A stretch of DNA of 64,000 nt, taken from assembly GCF_030651625.1 (NCBI RefSeq), contig NZ_JAUSCF010000022.1, positions 1 through 64,000 on the forward strand, given 5' to 3'. The position numbers and the translations under genes were made by a program. The notes under the pieces are model-generated. The model was given only the letters and a program-made list of their open reading frames with translations, was not told the DNA's origin and did no database searches. Source of the stretch: Hydrogenophaga sp. Its GTDB lineage: Bacteria > Pseudomonadota > Gammaproteobacteria > Burkholderiales > Burkholderiaceae_C. Shown one piece after another: positions 7,660 through 17,195 of this stretch (positions are counted from its first letter, which is position 1; the number at the start of each line of letters is the position of its first letter).

Positions 7660-8313
7660 ATGAAAAAGCCCCTTGCCATCTTGTCCGGCATCACACGCCG
7701 GAAAGCCTGCTCTTTCGCCGCTGCGACGCTGACCTCGTTGACCATGTCCCTGTCGGTATTGACGGCGCCGCCTGCACAGGCCCAGCCGGCGCGCTACGAC
7801 ATCGATCCGGACCACCTGACTGTGGCCTTCCTGGTGGATCACATCGGCTACGCCAAGGTGTTGGGCCTGTTCCGCTCGGCCCGGGGAAGCTACCGTTTCG
7901 ACGAGGCCAGTGCCACGCTGTCGGATGTGCGCATTGAAGTGGAGACAGCCAGCGTGTTCAGCAACCAGCGCAAGCGCGATGAGCATCTCAAGGGGCCTGA
8001 TTTTCTGAACAGTGGCGAGTTTCCCCGCATGGTGTTCACCGCCAGCAACGCCAAACGCAGCGGCGAGCGCAACTTTGAAATCACCGGGCAATTGGAGGTG
8101 TTGGGGAAGACCCAACCGCTGACCCTGCAAGCGACCTGGAACAAGAGCGCCGAGTCGCCCATTGGTGGGATCGGTCGCAAACCCTATGTGATGGGCGTGT
8201 CCGCGCGGGGGAGCTTCAAACGCAGCGCATACGGCATGAATTACGCCGTGTCCAACGGCTGGGTGGGCGATGAGGTGGAGCTGATCATCGAGTTCGAAGC
8301 CGTGCGGCAGTGA
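7660..8313 (+). CDS. YceI family periplasmic lipid-binding-type protein
   Basis: The 217-residue protein starts with a cleavable signal peptide (basic MKKPLAILSGITRRK, then a hydrophobic stretch ending near APPAQAQPA). The mature part has the YceI pattern YDIDPDHLTVAFLVDHIGY, RIEVETASVFSNQRKRDEHL, FPRMVFTAS and GKTQPLTLQATW. YceI proteins are lipocalin-like beta-barrels that bind isoprenoid or other amphiphilic ligands in the periplasm. It begins three bases after the CDP-alcohol phosphatidyltransferase gene. Its association with that lipid-modifying enzyme suggests a lipid or isoprenoid carrier role in the same pathway, which is inference. Confidence 0.92.
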   Translation: MKKPLAILSGITRRKACSFAAATLTSLTMSLSVLTAPPAQAQPARYDIDPDHLTVAFLVDHIGYAKVLGLFRSARGSYRFDEASATLSDVRIEVETASVFSNQRKRDEHLKGPDFLNSGEFPRMVFTASNAKRSGERNFEITGQLEVLGKTQPLTLQATWNKSAESPIGGIGRKPYVMGVSARGSFKRSAYGMNYAVSNGWVGDEVELIIEFEAVRQ

Positions 8314-8337
8314 TCCCCCGACCTCCATAACGCCCAC

Positions 8338-10080
8338 GTGAACCATCCCCACCCGTCTTCCGAACTGTCCAGGTTGGCTGGGGCGCTGCCGTGGGTGCTT
8401 CGGTTCGTTCTGACCTTTGGTGTACTCAATACCCTTCTGACCTTCGAGAACCGTTGGCCGGGTTTTGGCGTTCTATACATGCCGCGCCTCTCATTCGAAC
8501 TGTGCATCGGTGTCGCGCTTCTGATGGCCTGGGTAGGCTGGCGCGGACAGCTCTCCGGTCGAGGCGCCAATCTCCTGACAGCTTGTTTCATGGCATTGGT
8601 GGCTGTGCGGTACGCCTTTGTGACCGCGCCGGCCGTTCTGGGAAGGCCCGTGAACGTTTACTGGGACGGGCGGCATGCGGGCGAATTGCTGCGGGTCGCT
8701 GCCCAGTCCATGACCTCCTGGCAGCTTGCGACGGGCATGGCTGCGGCATTGGTTGGCGGACTGATCCTTGGGTGGATGGTGCGCACGGCCATCAGCGCCC
8801 TGGCATGTAGCCTGACCTGGCAACCCGCCAGGCCATGGCTACTGGGTGGCGTGGCCACTTTGTCCGCCAGTTTCATGGCTTATGTACCTGACGTGCGCGA
8901 CACGCGCTGGTTTTTCTCCCTGCCACTGACACCCACCATCGTGAACCAGAGCCAGTTGCTGGCCCGGGTTTGGCTGCCTGAGCGTGGCGAGACCGCGCTG
9001 GGCCCCAGTCCGGACTTCGAAGGCAGCCTGTCAGCACTCGAAAGTCCGTTGGGTCGAGCCGATGTGTTGGTGATCTTTGCCGAATCCTACGGCGCCGTGA
9101 CATTCGACCAGCCGGAGCTCCACAAAGCCCTGGGTCCATCACGCATGGCACTCGCTCAGGCCATCGCATTCAGCGGTCGTCAAGTGGTGTCTGCGCGCGT
9201 CACGGCGCCCACTTTCGGTGGCTCCTCCTGGCTCTCCCACGCTACTTTGTTGTCTGGTGTGGACACGGCCGATCACGCCAACCACAGTCTGTTGCTTGCC
9301 AGCCAGCGCCCCACCCTGGTGAGTCACTTTGCCCGCCACGGCTACCGCACGGTGGGGTGGATGCCTGGCATCAAGCGGCCGTGGCCTGAAGGGGCCTTCT
9401 ATGGTTTCGATCGCCTGGCCGATGACGCGGGCATGGGCTACCACGGACCAGACTTCGGCTATTGGCGGATTCCCGATCAGGCTGCCATGGCACTGCTGCA
9501 CAAACAGGAACTGGTTGTAGATCCTCTGGAGCCCAACCGCCAGCCCCGGCTCGTTGTCTTTCCCACGACCACCACCCATGCCCCCTTCCACCCCATTGCC
9601 CCTTTGGTGGACTGGCACAGGCTGACACAGTCAGACGGTGGCTACCGCTCAGCGGACGCGCTGGCTGCTCTGGCTGCCCCGCTGGCCGCGCATCGACCCG
9701 CCCCCAACTATCTGGACAGCATGCATTACCAGTATGGGTGGATGGCGAGCTACCTTGAGGAACAGGCCCCGCGTCCACTGGTGTGGGTGATCGTCGGCGA
9801 CCACCAGCCACCCGCATTAGTCACAGGCGCTGGCGCCTCCTGGGACGTGCCCGTGCATGTCATCGCCGACGACCCGGGGCTGATGCGGCGTCTGCTGGCA
9901 AGCGGATTCGCTCCTGGCTTCGGGCTGCCTGCCGCATCGCTCGGTCCGATGGAACAGCTGACGACGCTGCTGCTCAAGGTGTTTGACGGTGAGGCACTCG
10001 ACGGCGTTGAAGCAGACCCTAGCGTGGCAGACTGGGCCCCTCCTGACCAGACGTCTGAGCCATCAACCCCTGGAACTTGA
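8338..10080 (+). CDS. LTA-synthase/alkaline-phosphatase-superfamily sulfatase-like membrane enzyme
   Basis: The 580-residue protein starts with GTG and has about four to five N-terminal transmembrane segments (to about residue 185) followed by an extracytoplasmic sulfatase-fold domain. Visible metal-site motifs are VLVIFAESYG (Glu), the nucleophile region PTFGGSSWLSHATLLSG and the late VWVIVGDHQPP (Asp-His). Enzymes of this type (LtaS, EptA and OpgB relatives) move phospho-head groups such as glycerol-phosphate or phosphoethanolamine from lipids onto glycans or lipids outside the membrane. It follows yceI by 24 bases and its end overlaps the convergent FkbM gene by 18 bases. The substrate is not predictable from sequence alone. 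Confidence 0.85.
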   Translation: MNHPHPSSELSRLAGALPWVLRFVLTFGVLNTLLTFENRWPGFGVLYMPRLSFELCIGVALLMAWVGWRGQLSGRGANLLTACFMALVAVRYAFVTAPAVLGRPVNVYWDGRHAGELLRVAAQSMTSWQLATGMAAALVGGLILGWMVRTAISALACSLTWQPARPWLLGGVATLSASFMAYVPDVRDTRWFFSLPLTPTIVNQSQLLARVWLPERGETALGPSPDFEGSLSALESPLGRADVLVIFAESYGAVTFDQPELHKALGPSRMALAQAIAFSGRQVVSARVTAPTFGGSSWLSHATLLSGVDTADHANHSLLLASQRPTLVSHFARHGYRTVGWMPGIKRPWPEGAFYGFDRLADDAGMGYHGPDFGYWRIPDQAAMALLHKQELVVDPLEPNRQPRLVVFPTTTTHAPFHPIAPLVDWHRLTQSDGGYRSADALAALAAPLAAHRPAPNYLDSMHYQYGWMASYLEEQAPRPLVWVIVGDHQPPALVTGAGASWDVPVHVIADDPGLMRRLLASGFAPGFGLPAASLGPMEQLTTLLLKVFDGEALDGVEADPSVADWAPPDQTSEPSTPGT

Positions 10081-10875
10081 GGCTGCGTGCGATTCAGGCA
10101 GCCAGGCATGCACATCGCCCGATGGAGCGTCTGGTGGCATCGATCGAAGCCATTCACACATGTCTGGTGCCGACATGCCATCTGGCGTGAGCAACCGCAG
10201 CCGCTCGCCCAGGGACACGGCGTAGCGGTAACGGCCCGCTCCGGCAAGTGATTCAAGCCGGTCAACGCAGGCCAGGGCGATGTCGCGCATGGCGGGAAGG
10301 AATTCGAACGATACCGCTGGCAATGCCTGGTTCAAGCCCTGAAGCACCTCCAGCTCAAAGCCCTCTACGTCGATCTTGACGAAATCGGGAACACCGTGCG
10401 CGGCAATCAGGAGATCCAGGGTGGCAATCTTTACCAGGGGACCCTCTTGCCATCGCACGCCTCGGAACCCGCTGGAGGCACCGGCCCGCTCCACAAAATC
10501 GCGTGAAAGCGTTGAGACAGTCGGTGTTCGCGGGCTTGACAGTAGCTGTGCCTGCCCCTCCGCACGCCCTACCGCCTGGGTGAGCACGGTCACACCTGAA
10601 TCCCCCCCGAATCGCCGGTTCAGCCAGCCAGCGAAATCAGGCTGCGGTTCCAGAGCAACCACACGCGCACCCAGTTGACGGAATGCACCGACGCGATTGC
10701 CGGTGTGGGCTCCCACATCAATGGCCAGTCCACCAAAGGGCACAAACTGACCGTAAAAGCGCCGCAGTTGCCAGCCGCGCCAAGGGATCCCGTGGTAGAC
10801 CAGCAACGACCGGATCAGGCCCCAGCGGCGGTCAATCTGGGCAAGAACCTGTTGTTGAGTTGTGGTGGTCGTCAT
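10063..10875 (-). CDS. FkbM family methyltransferase
   Basis: The 270-residue product has the FkbM layout: motif I AIDVGAHTGNRVGAF near residues 51-65, VVALEPQPDF, and the characteristic DFVKIDVEGFELEVLQGL near residues 170-187. FkbM enzymes O-methylate sugars, polyketides or other small molecules using SAM. The gene is convergent with the sulfatase-like gene and lies 31 bases downstream of the OafA-type acyltransferase stop on the same strand, so the two minus-strand genes may form a surface-glycan modification unit. The start at 10875 (MTTTTTQQQ) is the first ATG of the frame. Confidence 0.9.
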   Translation of the reverse strand: MTTTTTQQQVLAQIDRRWGLIRSLLVYHGIPWRGWQLRRFYGQFVPFGGLAIDVGAHTGNRVGAFRQLGARVVALEPQPDFAGWLNRRFGGDSGVTVLTQAVGRAEGQAQLLSSPRTPTVSTLSRDFVERAGASSGFRGVRWQEGPLVKIATLDLLIAAHGVPDFVKIDVEGFELEVLQGLNQALPAVSFEFLPAMRDIALACVDRLESLAGAGRYRYAVSLGERLRLLTPDGMSAPDMCEWLRSMPPDAPSGDVHAWLPESHAASSSRG

Positions 10876-10906
10876 CAGCTAGAACCCTGAACAAGACGGC
10901 TTGCAG

Positions 10907-12856
10907 TCACTTGCCGCCGACCTGGGCAGCGCGGAGACGTTCGTACCAGCCCATTTTCTGGCCCAGATAGGCGCTGCCTTCGTGCGACAGGTGGCCGTCA
11001 TCGCGGTAAATGAAAATGCCACTGACTGAGGCCGCGCAGATGCCATCCTCACACATGCCTTCGTTGAGCCAGACCACAGGGTTGGTGCGTTCCACCTTTT
11101 TTAGAAACTCATAGATGCTGCTTTGCAGCACTTTTGAGTCCGACAACCGCACATCACAGGCGGAATCCTTCATTTCAAAGATTGTGGCCTTCACCAGACA
11201 ACGACCGACATTCCGGCCGTCCTGTGGACTGGGCGAAAAGATGACTGGGACTTTACCGAGCTGTTTCACTTGCTCGATGGTGTGCTGCATCGCGTCGTAC
11301 ACCGCGGTCACATCATCCACCACTTCCCCCGACCTCGTCAGTACCTTGGTGCCTGGCCCGACATACTGATTGAGTGGCGAACTCATGACCACGTACTTGA
11401 TGCTGGCGGTATTCCTGAGATAGTCGAATACCTGATCGTTGATGCCAATGCAGTCTTCAGCCCAGCTTCGAACCAGCGCTTTGCTAAAAGGTGCTATGTC
11501 CAGCAGCGGACCGCAAGAGGACGACGTCATCTGAACGAGCTTCAAATCTGCTTTGGATGCCATCAGACCTTGAACAAGATGCATCGCGTAAGAGTCGCCC
11601 CACACGAGAACTTCAGGCTCATCGCTGGTCCGGCAGTTGACAGATACGGTGAATTTACCTTCGCAGTCAGAATGCAGGCCGTAATTCGTCACGACACGCG
11701 CTTCCAGCTCCTGCAACTGGTCGAGATTGGGCCTTGAGACCAAGGCACCCTGAGTGAACTGACCAGCCAGTCCCATACCGACAAAAACCACCGACACGAA
11801 GGATGCAAGGGAGAAAACCTGCTTTCGGGTGAAGTTGCCTTTGTGCCTGAAAGGGCCTTCAACATACTTCCAGCTCAGGTACGACAGCGCCAGTACACCG
11901 ATAAAGAGGCTGAAAAACAACCACCCGCCATGATCGACCAAGATCCTGTAACGAGCAAAAGCGAACAGAGGCTGATGCCACAGGTAGGCGCTGTAGCTGA
12001 TCAATCCAATGCCAACGAAAACCTTCCACCCCAGCAGTCGGCCTGTGAGGGTCTCCTTGCTGGCGAAAAGAATGAGTAAGGCGGTTCCCACCGTCGGTAC
12101 CAGGGTGTAGAGACCCGGAAATGGCGTGTCCTTGTCAAAGGCAAAAATCGCATACAGCAACAACAAAAGGCCGATCAGTGCGCCCAGTTCCTTGATGGTG
12201 TGGTTGATGGATTGCGCCCCCTTGGCAGACAGATAGAACGCGACAAAAGCGCCCAGCAAAAGCTCCCATCCACGGGTGGGCAACAGATAGAAAGCCGCCA
12301 CCGGTTTCTCCAGGGAGGCCCACTGCGCCAGTGCAAGACTGGCCAGAAAGGTCAACCCCAGTACGACGAGAATGCTGCGCTTGCCAAAGCGCCAGGCGAA
12401 CATGAGGAACAAGGGGAACAGCACGTAGTACTGTTCTTCGACCGCCAGGCTCCACGTGTGCAGCAAGGGCTTCAGTTCGGCGGCAGCTTCGAAGTAGCCA
12501 CTCTCGCGCCAGAAGAGAACGTTGGACACGAAAAGCGGAACTGCGACCAGGCTCCGGGCGAAATCCTGCATGTCACTCGGCAACAACCACCGCCAGGCGA
12601 ACGGAAGGCAGGCAAACATCACCAGGAACAACGCGGGCAATATTCTGCGCGCCCTTCGCTCGTAGAACTCGACAAGTGAGAACTTGCCCTGTTCGAGCGC
12701 AGTGAGAATGATGGTGGTGATCAGGTAGCCGCTGATCACGAAAAACACATCCACACCGACGAAGCCACCACTGAAGGTCTGAAAGCCTGCGTGGAAAAGA
12801 ATGACCGGTATAACCGCCAGCGCCCTGAGTCCGTCTATCTCTCGCCTGTAATCCAT
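10907..12856 (-). CDS. OafA/YrhL-type membrane acyltransferase with C-terminal SGNH domain
   Basis: The 649-residue protein starts with the acyltransferase-3 signature MDYRREIDGLRALAVIPVI and VDVFFVISGYLIT, followed by about ten transmembrane segments to residue 360. An extracytoplasmic SGNH-hydrolase-like domain follows, with VLVWGDSYAMHLVQGL (catalytic Ser) and YRDDGHLSHEG near the end (catalytic Asp-His). Such proteins O-acetylate lipopolysaccharide O-antigen, peptidoglycan or exopolysaccharide. It is the promoter-proximal gene of the pair with the FkbM methyltransferase. Full length with both domains intact. Confidence 0.93.
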   Translation of the reverse strand: MDYRREIDGLRALAVIPVILFHAGFQTFSGGFVGVDVFFVISGYLITTIILTALEQGKFSLVEFYERRARRILPALFLVMFACLPFAWRWLLPSDMQDFARSLVAVPLFVSNVLFWRESGYFEAAAELKPLLHTWSLAVEEQYYVLFPLFLMFAWRFGKRSILVVLGLTFLASLALAQWASLEKPVAAFYLLPTRGWELLLGAFVAFYLSAKGAQSINHTIKELGALIGLLLLLYAIFAFDKDTPFPGLYTLVPTVGTALLILFASKETLTGRLLGWKVFVGIGLISYSAYLWHQPLFAFARYRILVDHGGWLFFSLFIGVLALSYLSWKYVEGPFRHKGNFTRKQVFSLASFVSVVFVGMGLAGQFTQGALVSRPNLDQLQELEARVVTNYGLHSDCEGKFTVSVNCRTSDEPEVLVWGDSYAMHLVQGLMASKADLKLVQMTSSSCGPLLDIAPFSKALVRSWAEDCIGINDQVFDYLRNTASIKYVVMSSPLNQYVGPGTKVLTRSGEVVDDVTAVYDAMQHTIEQVKQLGKVPVIFSPSPQDGRNVGRCLVKATIFEMKDSACDVRLSDSKVLQSSIYEFLKKVERTNPVVWLNEGMCEDGICAASVSGIFIYRDDGHLSHEGSAYLGQKMGWYERLRAAQVGGK

Positions 12857-12969
12857 TGCCTGATTGTGTTGGAGCGCTGCATCTTCACGCAGCTTGAATG
12901 GCCGAATCGGCAGAAAGGGATGATCGCGCTTACAACGGAAGCATCAGACAAGTGACCTGTCGACTACTT

Positions 12970-14586
12970 TCACTCCCACTCGATGGTGGCCGGTGGCTTG
13001 CTGCTCACGTCGTAGGTCACGCGATTGATGCCGCGCACCTCGTTGATGATCCGGCTGCTGACCTTCTTGAGCAGCGCGTACGGCAACTCCGCCCAGTCGG
13101 CAGTCATGAAGTCGCTGGTCTGCACGGCGCGCAGTGCCACCACGTAGTCGTAAGTGCGGCCGTCGCCCATCACGCCCACACTCTTGACAGGCAGGAACAC
13201 GGTGAAGGCCTGGCTGGTCAGGTCGTACCAGCTTTTGCCGCTGGGATGATCGATCGTGGAGCGCAGCTCTTCGATGAAGATGGCGTCGGCGCGGCGCAAC
13301 AGATCGGCGTATTCCTTTTTTACTTCGCCCAGAATTCGCACGCCCAGTCCAGGGCCCGGGAACGGGTGACGGTAGACCATGTCGTGTGGCAGGCCCAGCG
13401 CCACACCCAATTCCCGTACCTCGTCCTTGAAAAGGTCGCGCAAGGGTTCCAGCAGTTTCAGGCCCAGTTGCTCGGGCAGGCCACCCACGTTGTGGTGGCT
13501 CTTGATCGTCACAGCCTTCTTGCTCTTTGCGCCACCGGACTCAATAACATCCGGGTATATGGTGCCTTGTGCCAACCACTTGGCGCCTTTTGTTGATGCA
13601 CCACTTGAGATGAGCTTGGCCGCTTCGGCCTTGAAAACTTCGACGAACTCGCGGCCGATGATCTTGCGCTTGGCTTCCGGGTCGCTCACGCCGGCAAGGT
13701 GACCGAGGAACTGGTTGGCCGCGTCCACCCGGATAACCTTGGCGTGCAGCTTGCCGACGAACATGTCCATCACCATGTCGCCTTCGTGCAGGCGCAGCAG
13801 GCCATGATCAACAAACACACAGGTCAGCTGGTCGCCAATGGCCCGGTGGATGAGGGCGGCCGCAACTGATGAGTCCACTCCGCCGGACAGCCCGAGGATC
13901 ACTTCCTCGTCTCCCACCTGATCGCGGATCTTCTGCACCGCTTCCTCGATGTGATCGCGCATCACCCAGTCAGGCTTTGTCTTGCAGATGTCGAGCACGA
14001 AGCGCTCCAGCATCGCCCTGCCCTGCACCGTGTGCGTCACCTCGGGATGGAACTGCACCGCGTAGTAGCCCCGGACCTCGTCTGCCATACCTGCGATCGG
14101 ACAGCTGTCGGTGCTGGCCATCAGCTTGAAACCGGGCGGCAGTTCAGTGACCTTGTCGCCGTGGCTCATCCAGACCTTCAACATGCCATGACCTTCGGGC
14201 GTGGTGAAGTCGGCGATGTCCTTGAGCAATGCCGTGTGGCCACGTGCGCGGACTTCGGCGTAACCGAATTCTCTGGTTTGGCCTGCCTCCACCTTGCCGC
14301 CCAGTTGCTGAGCCATTGTTTGCATGCCGTAACAGATGCCCAGCACGGGCAACCCCAGCTCAAAGACCGCGTCAGGCGCCTTGTCGTCCACTTCGTAAAC
14401 GCTGGCATGGCTACCGGAAAGGATCACCCCCTTGAGTTGGCCGTCCGCAGCAAACGCACGTACCCAGTCGCTGCTCACATCGCAAGGGTGGACCTCGCAA
14501 TAGACATGCGCTTCACGTACGCGTCGAGCAATGAGCTGTGTGACCTGGGAGCCGAAATCGAGGATGAGAATTTTCTGATGCTGCAT
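12970..14586 (-). CDS. guaA: GMP synthase (glutamine-hydrolysing)
   Basis: The 538-residue enzyme converts XMP to GMP with ATP and glutamine in the cytoplasm. The N-terminal class I glutamine amidotransferase domain shows [18 protein letters not shown] and the nucleophile loop [16 protein letters not shown]. The ATP pyrophosphatase domain has the PP-loop [13 protein letters not shown], and the C-terminal dimerisation domain ends in PPATIEWE as in most GuaA proteins. The start at 14586 ([12 protein letters not shown]) fits the family; the longer open frame upstream covers the intergenic terminator. It lies 67 bases downstream of guaB on the same strand. Confidence 0.98.
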   Translation of the reverse strand: MQHQKILILDFGSQVTQLIARRVREAHVYCEVHPCDVSSDWVRAFAADGQLKGVILSGSHASVYEVDDKAPDAVFELGLPVLGICYGMQTMAQQLGGKVEAGQTREFGYAEVRARGHTALLKDIADFTTPEGHGMLKVWMSHGDKVTELPPGFKLMASTDSCPIAGMADEVRGYYAVQFHPEVTHTVQGRAMLERFVLDICKTKPDWVMRDHIEEAVQKIRDQVGDEEVILGLSGGVDSSVAAALIHRAIGDQLTCVFVDHGLLRLHEGDMVMDMFVGKLHAKVIRVDAANQFLGHLAGVSDPEAKRKIIGREFVEVFKAEAAKLISSGASTKGAKWLAQGTIYPDVIESGGAKSKKAVTIKSHHNVGGLPEQLGLKLLEPLRDLFKDEVRELGVALGLPHDMVYRHPFPGPGLGVRILGEVKKEYADLLRRADAIFIEELRSTIDHPSGKSWYDLTSQAFTVFLPVKSVGVMGDGRTYDYVVALRAVQTSDFMTADWAELPYALLKKVSSRIINEVRGINRVTYDVSSKPPATIEWE

Positions 14587-14606
14587 GGAAGACTCGTGTC
14601 GGGTCG

Positions 14607-14638
14607 AAAAAAAGAAAGGCCGTCTCGCTGGACGGCCT
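14607..14638 (-). terminator. Intrinsic terminator between guaB and guaA
   Basis: Read on the minus strand, a perfect 8-bp stem (AGGCCGTC at 14631-14638 paired with GACGGCCT at 14617-14624) with a 6-base loop is followed by a T-rich run (14607-14616, with one interruption). It lies immediately after the guaB stop and just before the guaA start, so it should end or attenuate guaB transcripts. Confidence 0.85.
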
Positions 14639-14653
14639 GCGGGGCGGTGGGGG

Positions 14654-16123
14654 TCAGTCCGCCCGGTAGTTGGGTGCCTCTTTCGTGATCTGCACATCGT
14701 GCACGTGGCTCTCACGGATGCCGGCAGACGTGATCTCAACGAACTCGGCCTTGTGGCGCATGTGCTCGATGGTGGGACAACCGCAGTAACCCATGGAAGC
14801 CCGCAAACCCCCTGCCATCTGGTACAGGATGGACACGACAGAGCCCTTGTAGGGCACCCGGCCCTCTATGCCCTCGGGCACCAGCTTGTCTGCGTTCGGA
14901 TTGCCTGTGCTGGATTCCTGGAAGTAACGGTCGGCACTGCCCTGTTGCATCGCGCCAATGGAACCCATGCCGCGGTAGCTCTTGTAGCTGCGCCCCTGGA
15001 ACAGAACGATCTCGCCCGGCGCCTCTTCGGTACCGGCAAACATGCCACCCATCATCACGGTGTTGGCGCCTGCGGCGATGGCCTTGGCGATGTCGCCGCT
15101 GTAGCGGATGCCGCCATCCGCAATCATGGGAACACCGGTGCCCTGCAAAGCCGAGGCCACATTGTCAATTGCCATGATCTGGGGAACGCCCACCCCTGCG
15201 ACGATGCGGGTGGTACAGATCGAGCCTGGGCCAATACCCACTTTCACCCCGTCTGCGCCTGCCTCCACCAAAGCAGTGGCTGCACCCCCGGTAGCGATGT
15301 TGCCACCGATCACATCCACCTGCGGGTAGTTCTGCTTGACCCAACGCACCCTGTCGAGCACACCCTTGCTGTGTCCATGGGCGGTATCCACCACGATGGC
15401 ATCCACACCCGCCTTGACCAAAGCTTCCACGCGCTCTTCGGTTCCCTCGCCGACCCCCACAGCAGCCCCCACGCGCAAACGCCCCGCTGCATCGCGCGCG
15501 GCATTGGGGAAATTGAGCTGCTTGGTGATGTCCTTGACCGTGATCAGCCCTTTGAGTTCGAACGCGTCATTGACCAGCAGCAGACGTTCCAGCTTGTGCT
15601 TGTTGAGCAGGGCTTTGGCTTCTGCGGGCGTGGTGCCATCAGGCATCGTGATCAGTCGCTCGCGCGGCGTCATGATCTCACTCACTGGCAGGTCATAGCG
15701 TGTCTCGAACCGAAGATCGCGCCCGGTAACGATACCCACGACATTGCCACCGTCCACCACGGGGAAGCCGGAGATCCCAAGCTCGTCAGACAGCCTCATG
15801 ACTTCACGGATCGTGGTGTGGGAAGTGATGACCACCGGATCGCGCAGTACGCCGGACTCATAGCGCTTGACCTTGGCCACTTGCGCAGCTTGCTCCTGGG
15901 CAGTGAGATTCTTGTGAATGATCCCGATGCCGCCTTCCTGCGCAATGGCGATGGCCAGGCGAGCCTCTGTCACGGTGTCCATGGCTGCCGACACGAGCGG
16001 CAGATTGAGGTGGATGTTCCGGGAAAACTGGGTCGCGAGCGAAGCGTCCTTGGGAAGGATCTGCGAGTACGCTGGCACCAGCAACACGTCGTCGAAGGTG
16101 AGCGCTTTGCCGAGGAGGCGCAT
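14654..16123 (-). CDS. guaB: IMP dehydrogenase
   Basis: The 489-residue enzyme oxidises IMP to XMP with NAD in the first step of guanine nucleotide synthesis. Visible features are the start [20 protein letters not shown], two CBS domains around residues 95-205 ([24 protein letters not shown]), the cofactor strand [14 protein letters not shown] and the catalytic Cys loop [18 protein letters not shown]. The flap region has [14 protein letters not shown]. The ATG at 16123 fits the family; upstream codons are intergenic. It is followed by an intrinsic terminator and then guaA. Confidence 0.98.
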   Translation of the reverse strand: MRLLGKALTFDDVLLVPAYSQILPKDASLATQFSRNIHLNLPLVSAAMDTVTEARLAIAIAQEGGIGIIHKNLTAQEQAAQVAKVKRYESGVLRDPVVITSHTTIREVMRLSDELGISGFPVVDGGNVVGIVTGRDLRFETRYDLPVSEIMTPRERLITMPDGTTPAEAKALLNKHKLERLLLVNDAFELKGLITVKDITKQLNFPNAARDAAGRLRVGAAVGVGEGTEERVEALVKAGVDAIVVDTAHGHSKGVLDRVRWVKQNYPQVDVIGGNIATGGAATALVEAGADGVKVGIGPGSICTTRIVAGVGVPQIMAIDNVASALQGTGVPMIADGGIRYSGDIAKAIAAGANTVMMGGMFAGTEEAPGEIVLFQGRSYKSYRGMGSIGAMQQGSADRYFQESSTGNPNADKLVPEGIEGRVPYKGSVVSILYQMAGGLRASMGYCGCPTIEHMRHKAEFVEITSAGIRESHVHDVQITKEAPNYRAD

Positions 16124-16307
16124 GGGAAAAAGCTCCAAAAGCACCATTGTATCCGGCGACCAACGGTGCTTTTGCGGAGACAGGCGTCGGCGTTTCCGTC
16201 GCAAAGCGGTTGTTTTGGTGCCCAAAACGCCATGGAAACCGCCTCTTGCACGCCACATGCGAGATGCTCGCCACCACGGCCTGCAGAGCCGGCGCTAAAC
16301 TGCGCAA

Positions 16308-16853
16308 ATGGCACAAATCTCTTCTCATCGCCAGTTGTGGTGCAAGCCCTTGGCGGCAATCGTTCTGCTGGCGATCAGTCAGGTCGCTGTCGCGCAATGG
16401 CAGTGGGTGGACAACACCGGGCGCAAGGTTTTCAGTGACACGCCCCCTCCAGCGGGTATCCCTGACAAGAACGTGCTTCAACGTCCAGGTGCACGTGCAC
16501 CGGTCGCGCCCCCCGCCGAACCTGGCGAAGAGGCCGCCAGTGCTGCAGCACCCGCGGCTCCGAAGCCGCCTGCCCGAGACGAGCAACTCGAAGCCCGTAA
16601 ACGTCAGGCAGAGGCAGCAGAAGAAGCCAAGAAGAAGGCCGATGATGCCCGCGTTGCCAAGTTGCGTGCAGAGAACTGCGAGCGCGCTCAGCGCGCCAAG
16701 GCGACCATGGATTCTGGTGTTCGCATTGCAACGACCAATGCCAAGGGAGAGCGTGAAATCATGGACGACGCAGCTCGCGCTGCCGAGACGCGCCGACTGA
16801 GCGACATCATGCAACGCGATTGTGGTGGTGCACCCGCCCAGCAGGCTCAGTAG
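16308..16853 (+). CDS. DUF4124 domain-containing secreted protein
   Basis: The 181-residue protein has a signal peptide (residues 1-30, ending SQVAVAQ) and then the DUF4124 pattern QWQWVDNTGRKVFSDTPPP, which is WxDxxGxxxYSDxPP-like. A Pro/Ala-rich linker and a charged Glu/Lys-rich helix (about residues 90-140) follow. The family is envelope-associated and has no assigned reaction. It diverges from guaB and its last seven bases overlap the convergent rnfH-like gene. The order guaB, DUF4124, rnfH, ratA, smpB is common in Comamonadaceae by my recollection. Confidence 0.9.
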   Translation: MAQISSHRQLWCKPLAAIVLLAISQVAVAQWQWVDNTGRKVFSDTPPPAGIPDKNVLQRPGARAPVAPPAEPGEEAASAAAPAAPKPPARDEQLEARKRQAEAAEEAKKKADDARVAKLRAENCERAQRAKATMDSGVRIATTNAKGEREIMDDAARAAETRRLSDIMQRDCGGAPAQQAQ

Positions 16854-17176
16854 CCTGCCTTGGAGCCAGGCCGTCGCTGTGCAAACAGGCCGGCAGATCT
16901 GGCGCCTTGTCCGACAAACCGCTCGCGTCGAGCCACCTTCGGGTCCACCCGCAGCGCTCGGTAGACCTCCACCCTGTCACCTTCCCGCAGGGGCGTACTC
17001 GGACTGGCTCTGCGCCCCCAGATGCCGAAAGTCATGGCGGCCGAGCCGATCTCAGGGTGCGCGTCCATCCAACCAGACTTCAGCATCGCGTCGCCCAAGG
17101 TGGCGCACGACGGCAATTGCAGCGTGGCCTCAAGCACCTGGCGAGGCGATGGTGAATACAGCAGATCGACTTTCAA
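16847..17176 (-). CDS. RnfH family protein (UPF0125, RatB)
   Basis: The 109-residue cytoplasmic protein shows the ubiquitin-like RnfH pattern: MKVDLLYSPSPRQVLEATLQ, GDAMLKSGWMDAHPEIG, FGIWGRRASPSTPLREGD and RVEVYRALRVDPKVARRERF. RnfH proteins are found next to ratA and smpB in many proteobacteria; the precise role is unresolved. The gene begins 19 bases after the ratA stop on the same strand, so the two are probably co-transcribed. The C terminus is slightly extended and basic. Confidence 0.93.
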   Translation of the reverse strand: MKVDLLYSPSPRQVLEATLQLPSCATLGDAMLKSGWMDAHPEIGSAAMTFGIWGRRASPSTPLREGDRVEVYRALRVDPKVARRERFVGQGARSAGLFAQRRPGSKAGY

Positions 17177-17195
17177 ACAATCTCCGAGCGTTTGC

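Noticed and set aside
14585..16438. Long open frame (617 codons) on the plus strand antisense to guaA/guaB
   Set aside because: It is a shadow of guaB with high-GC codon bias, no family resemblance and no ribosome binding site.
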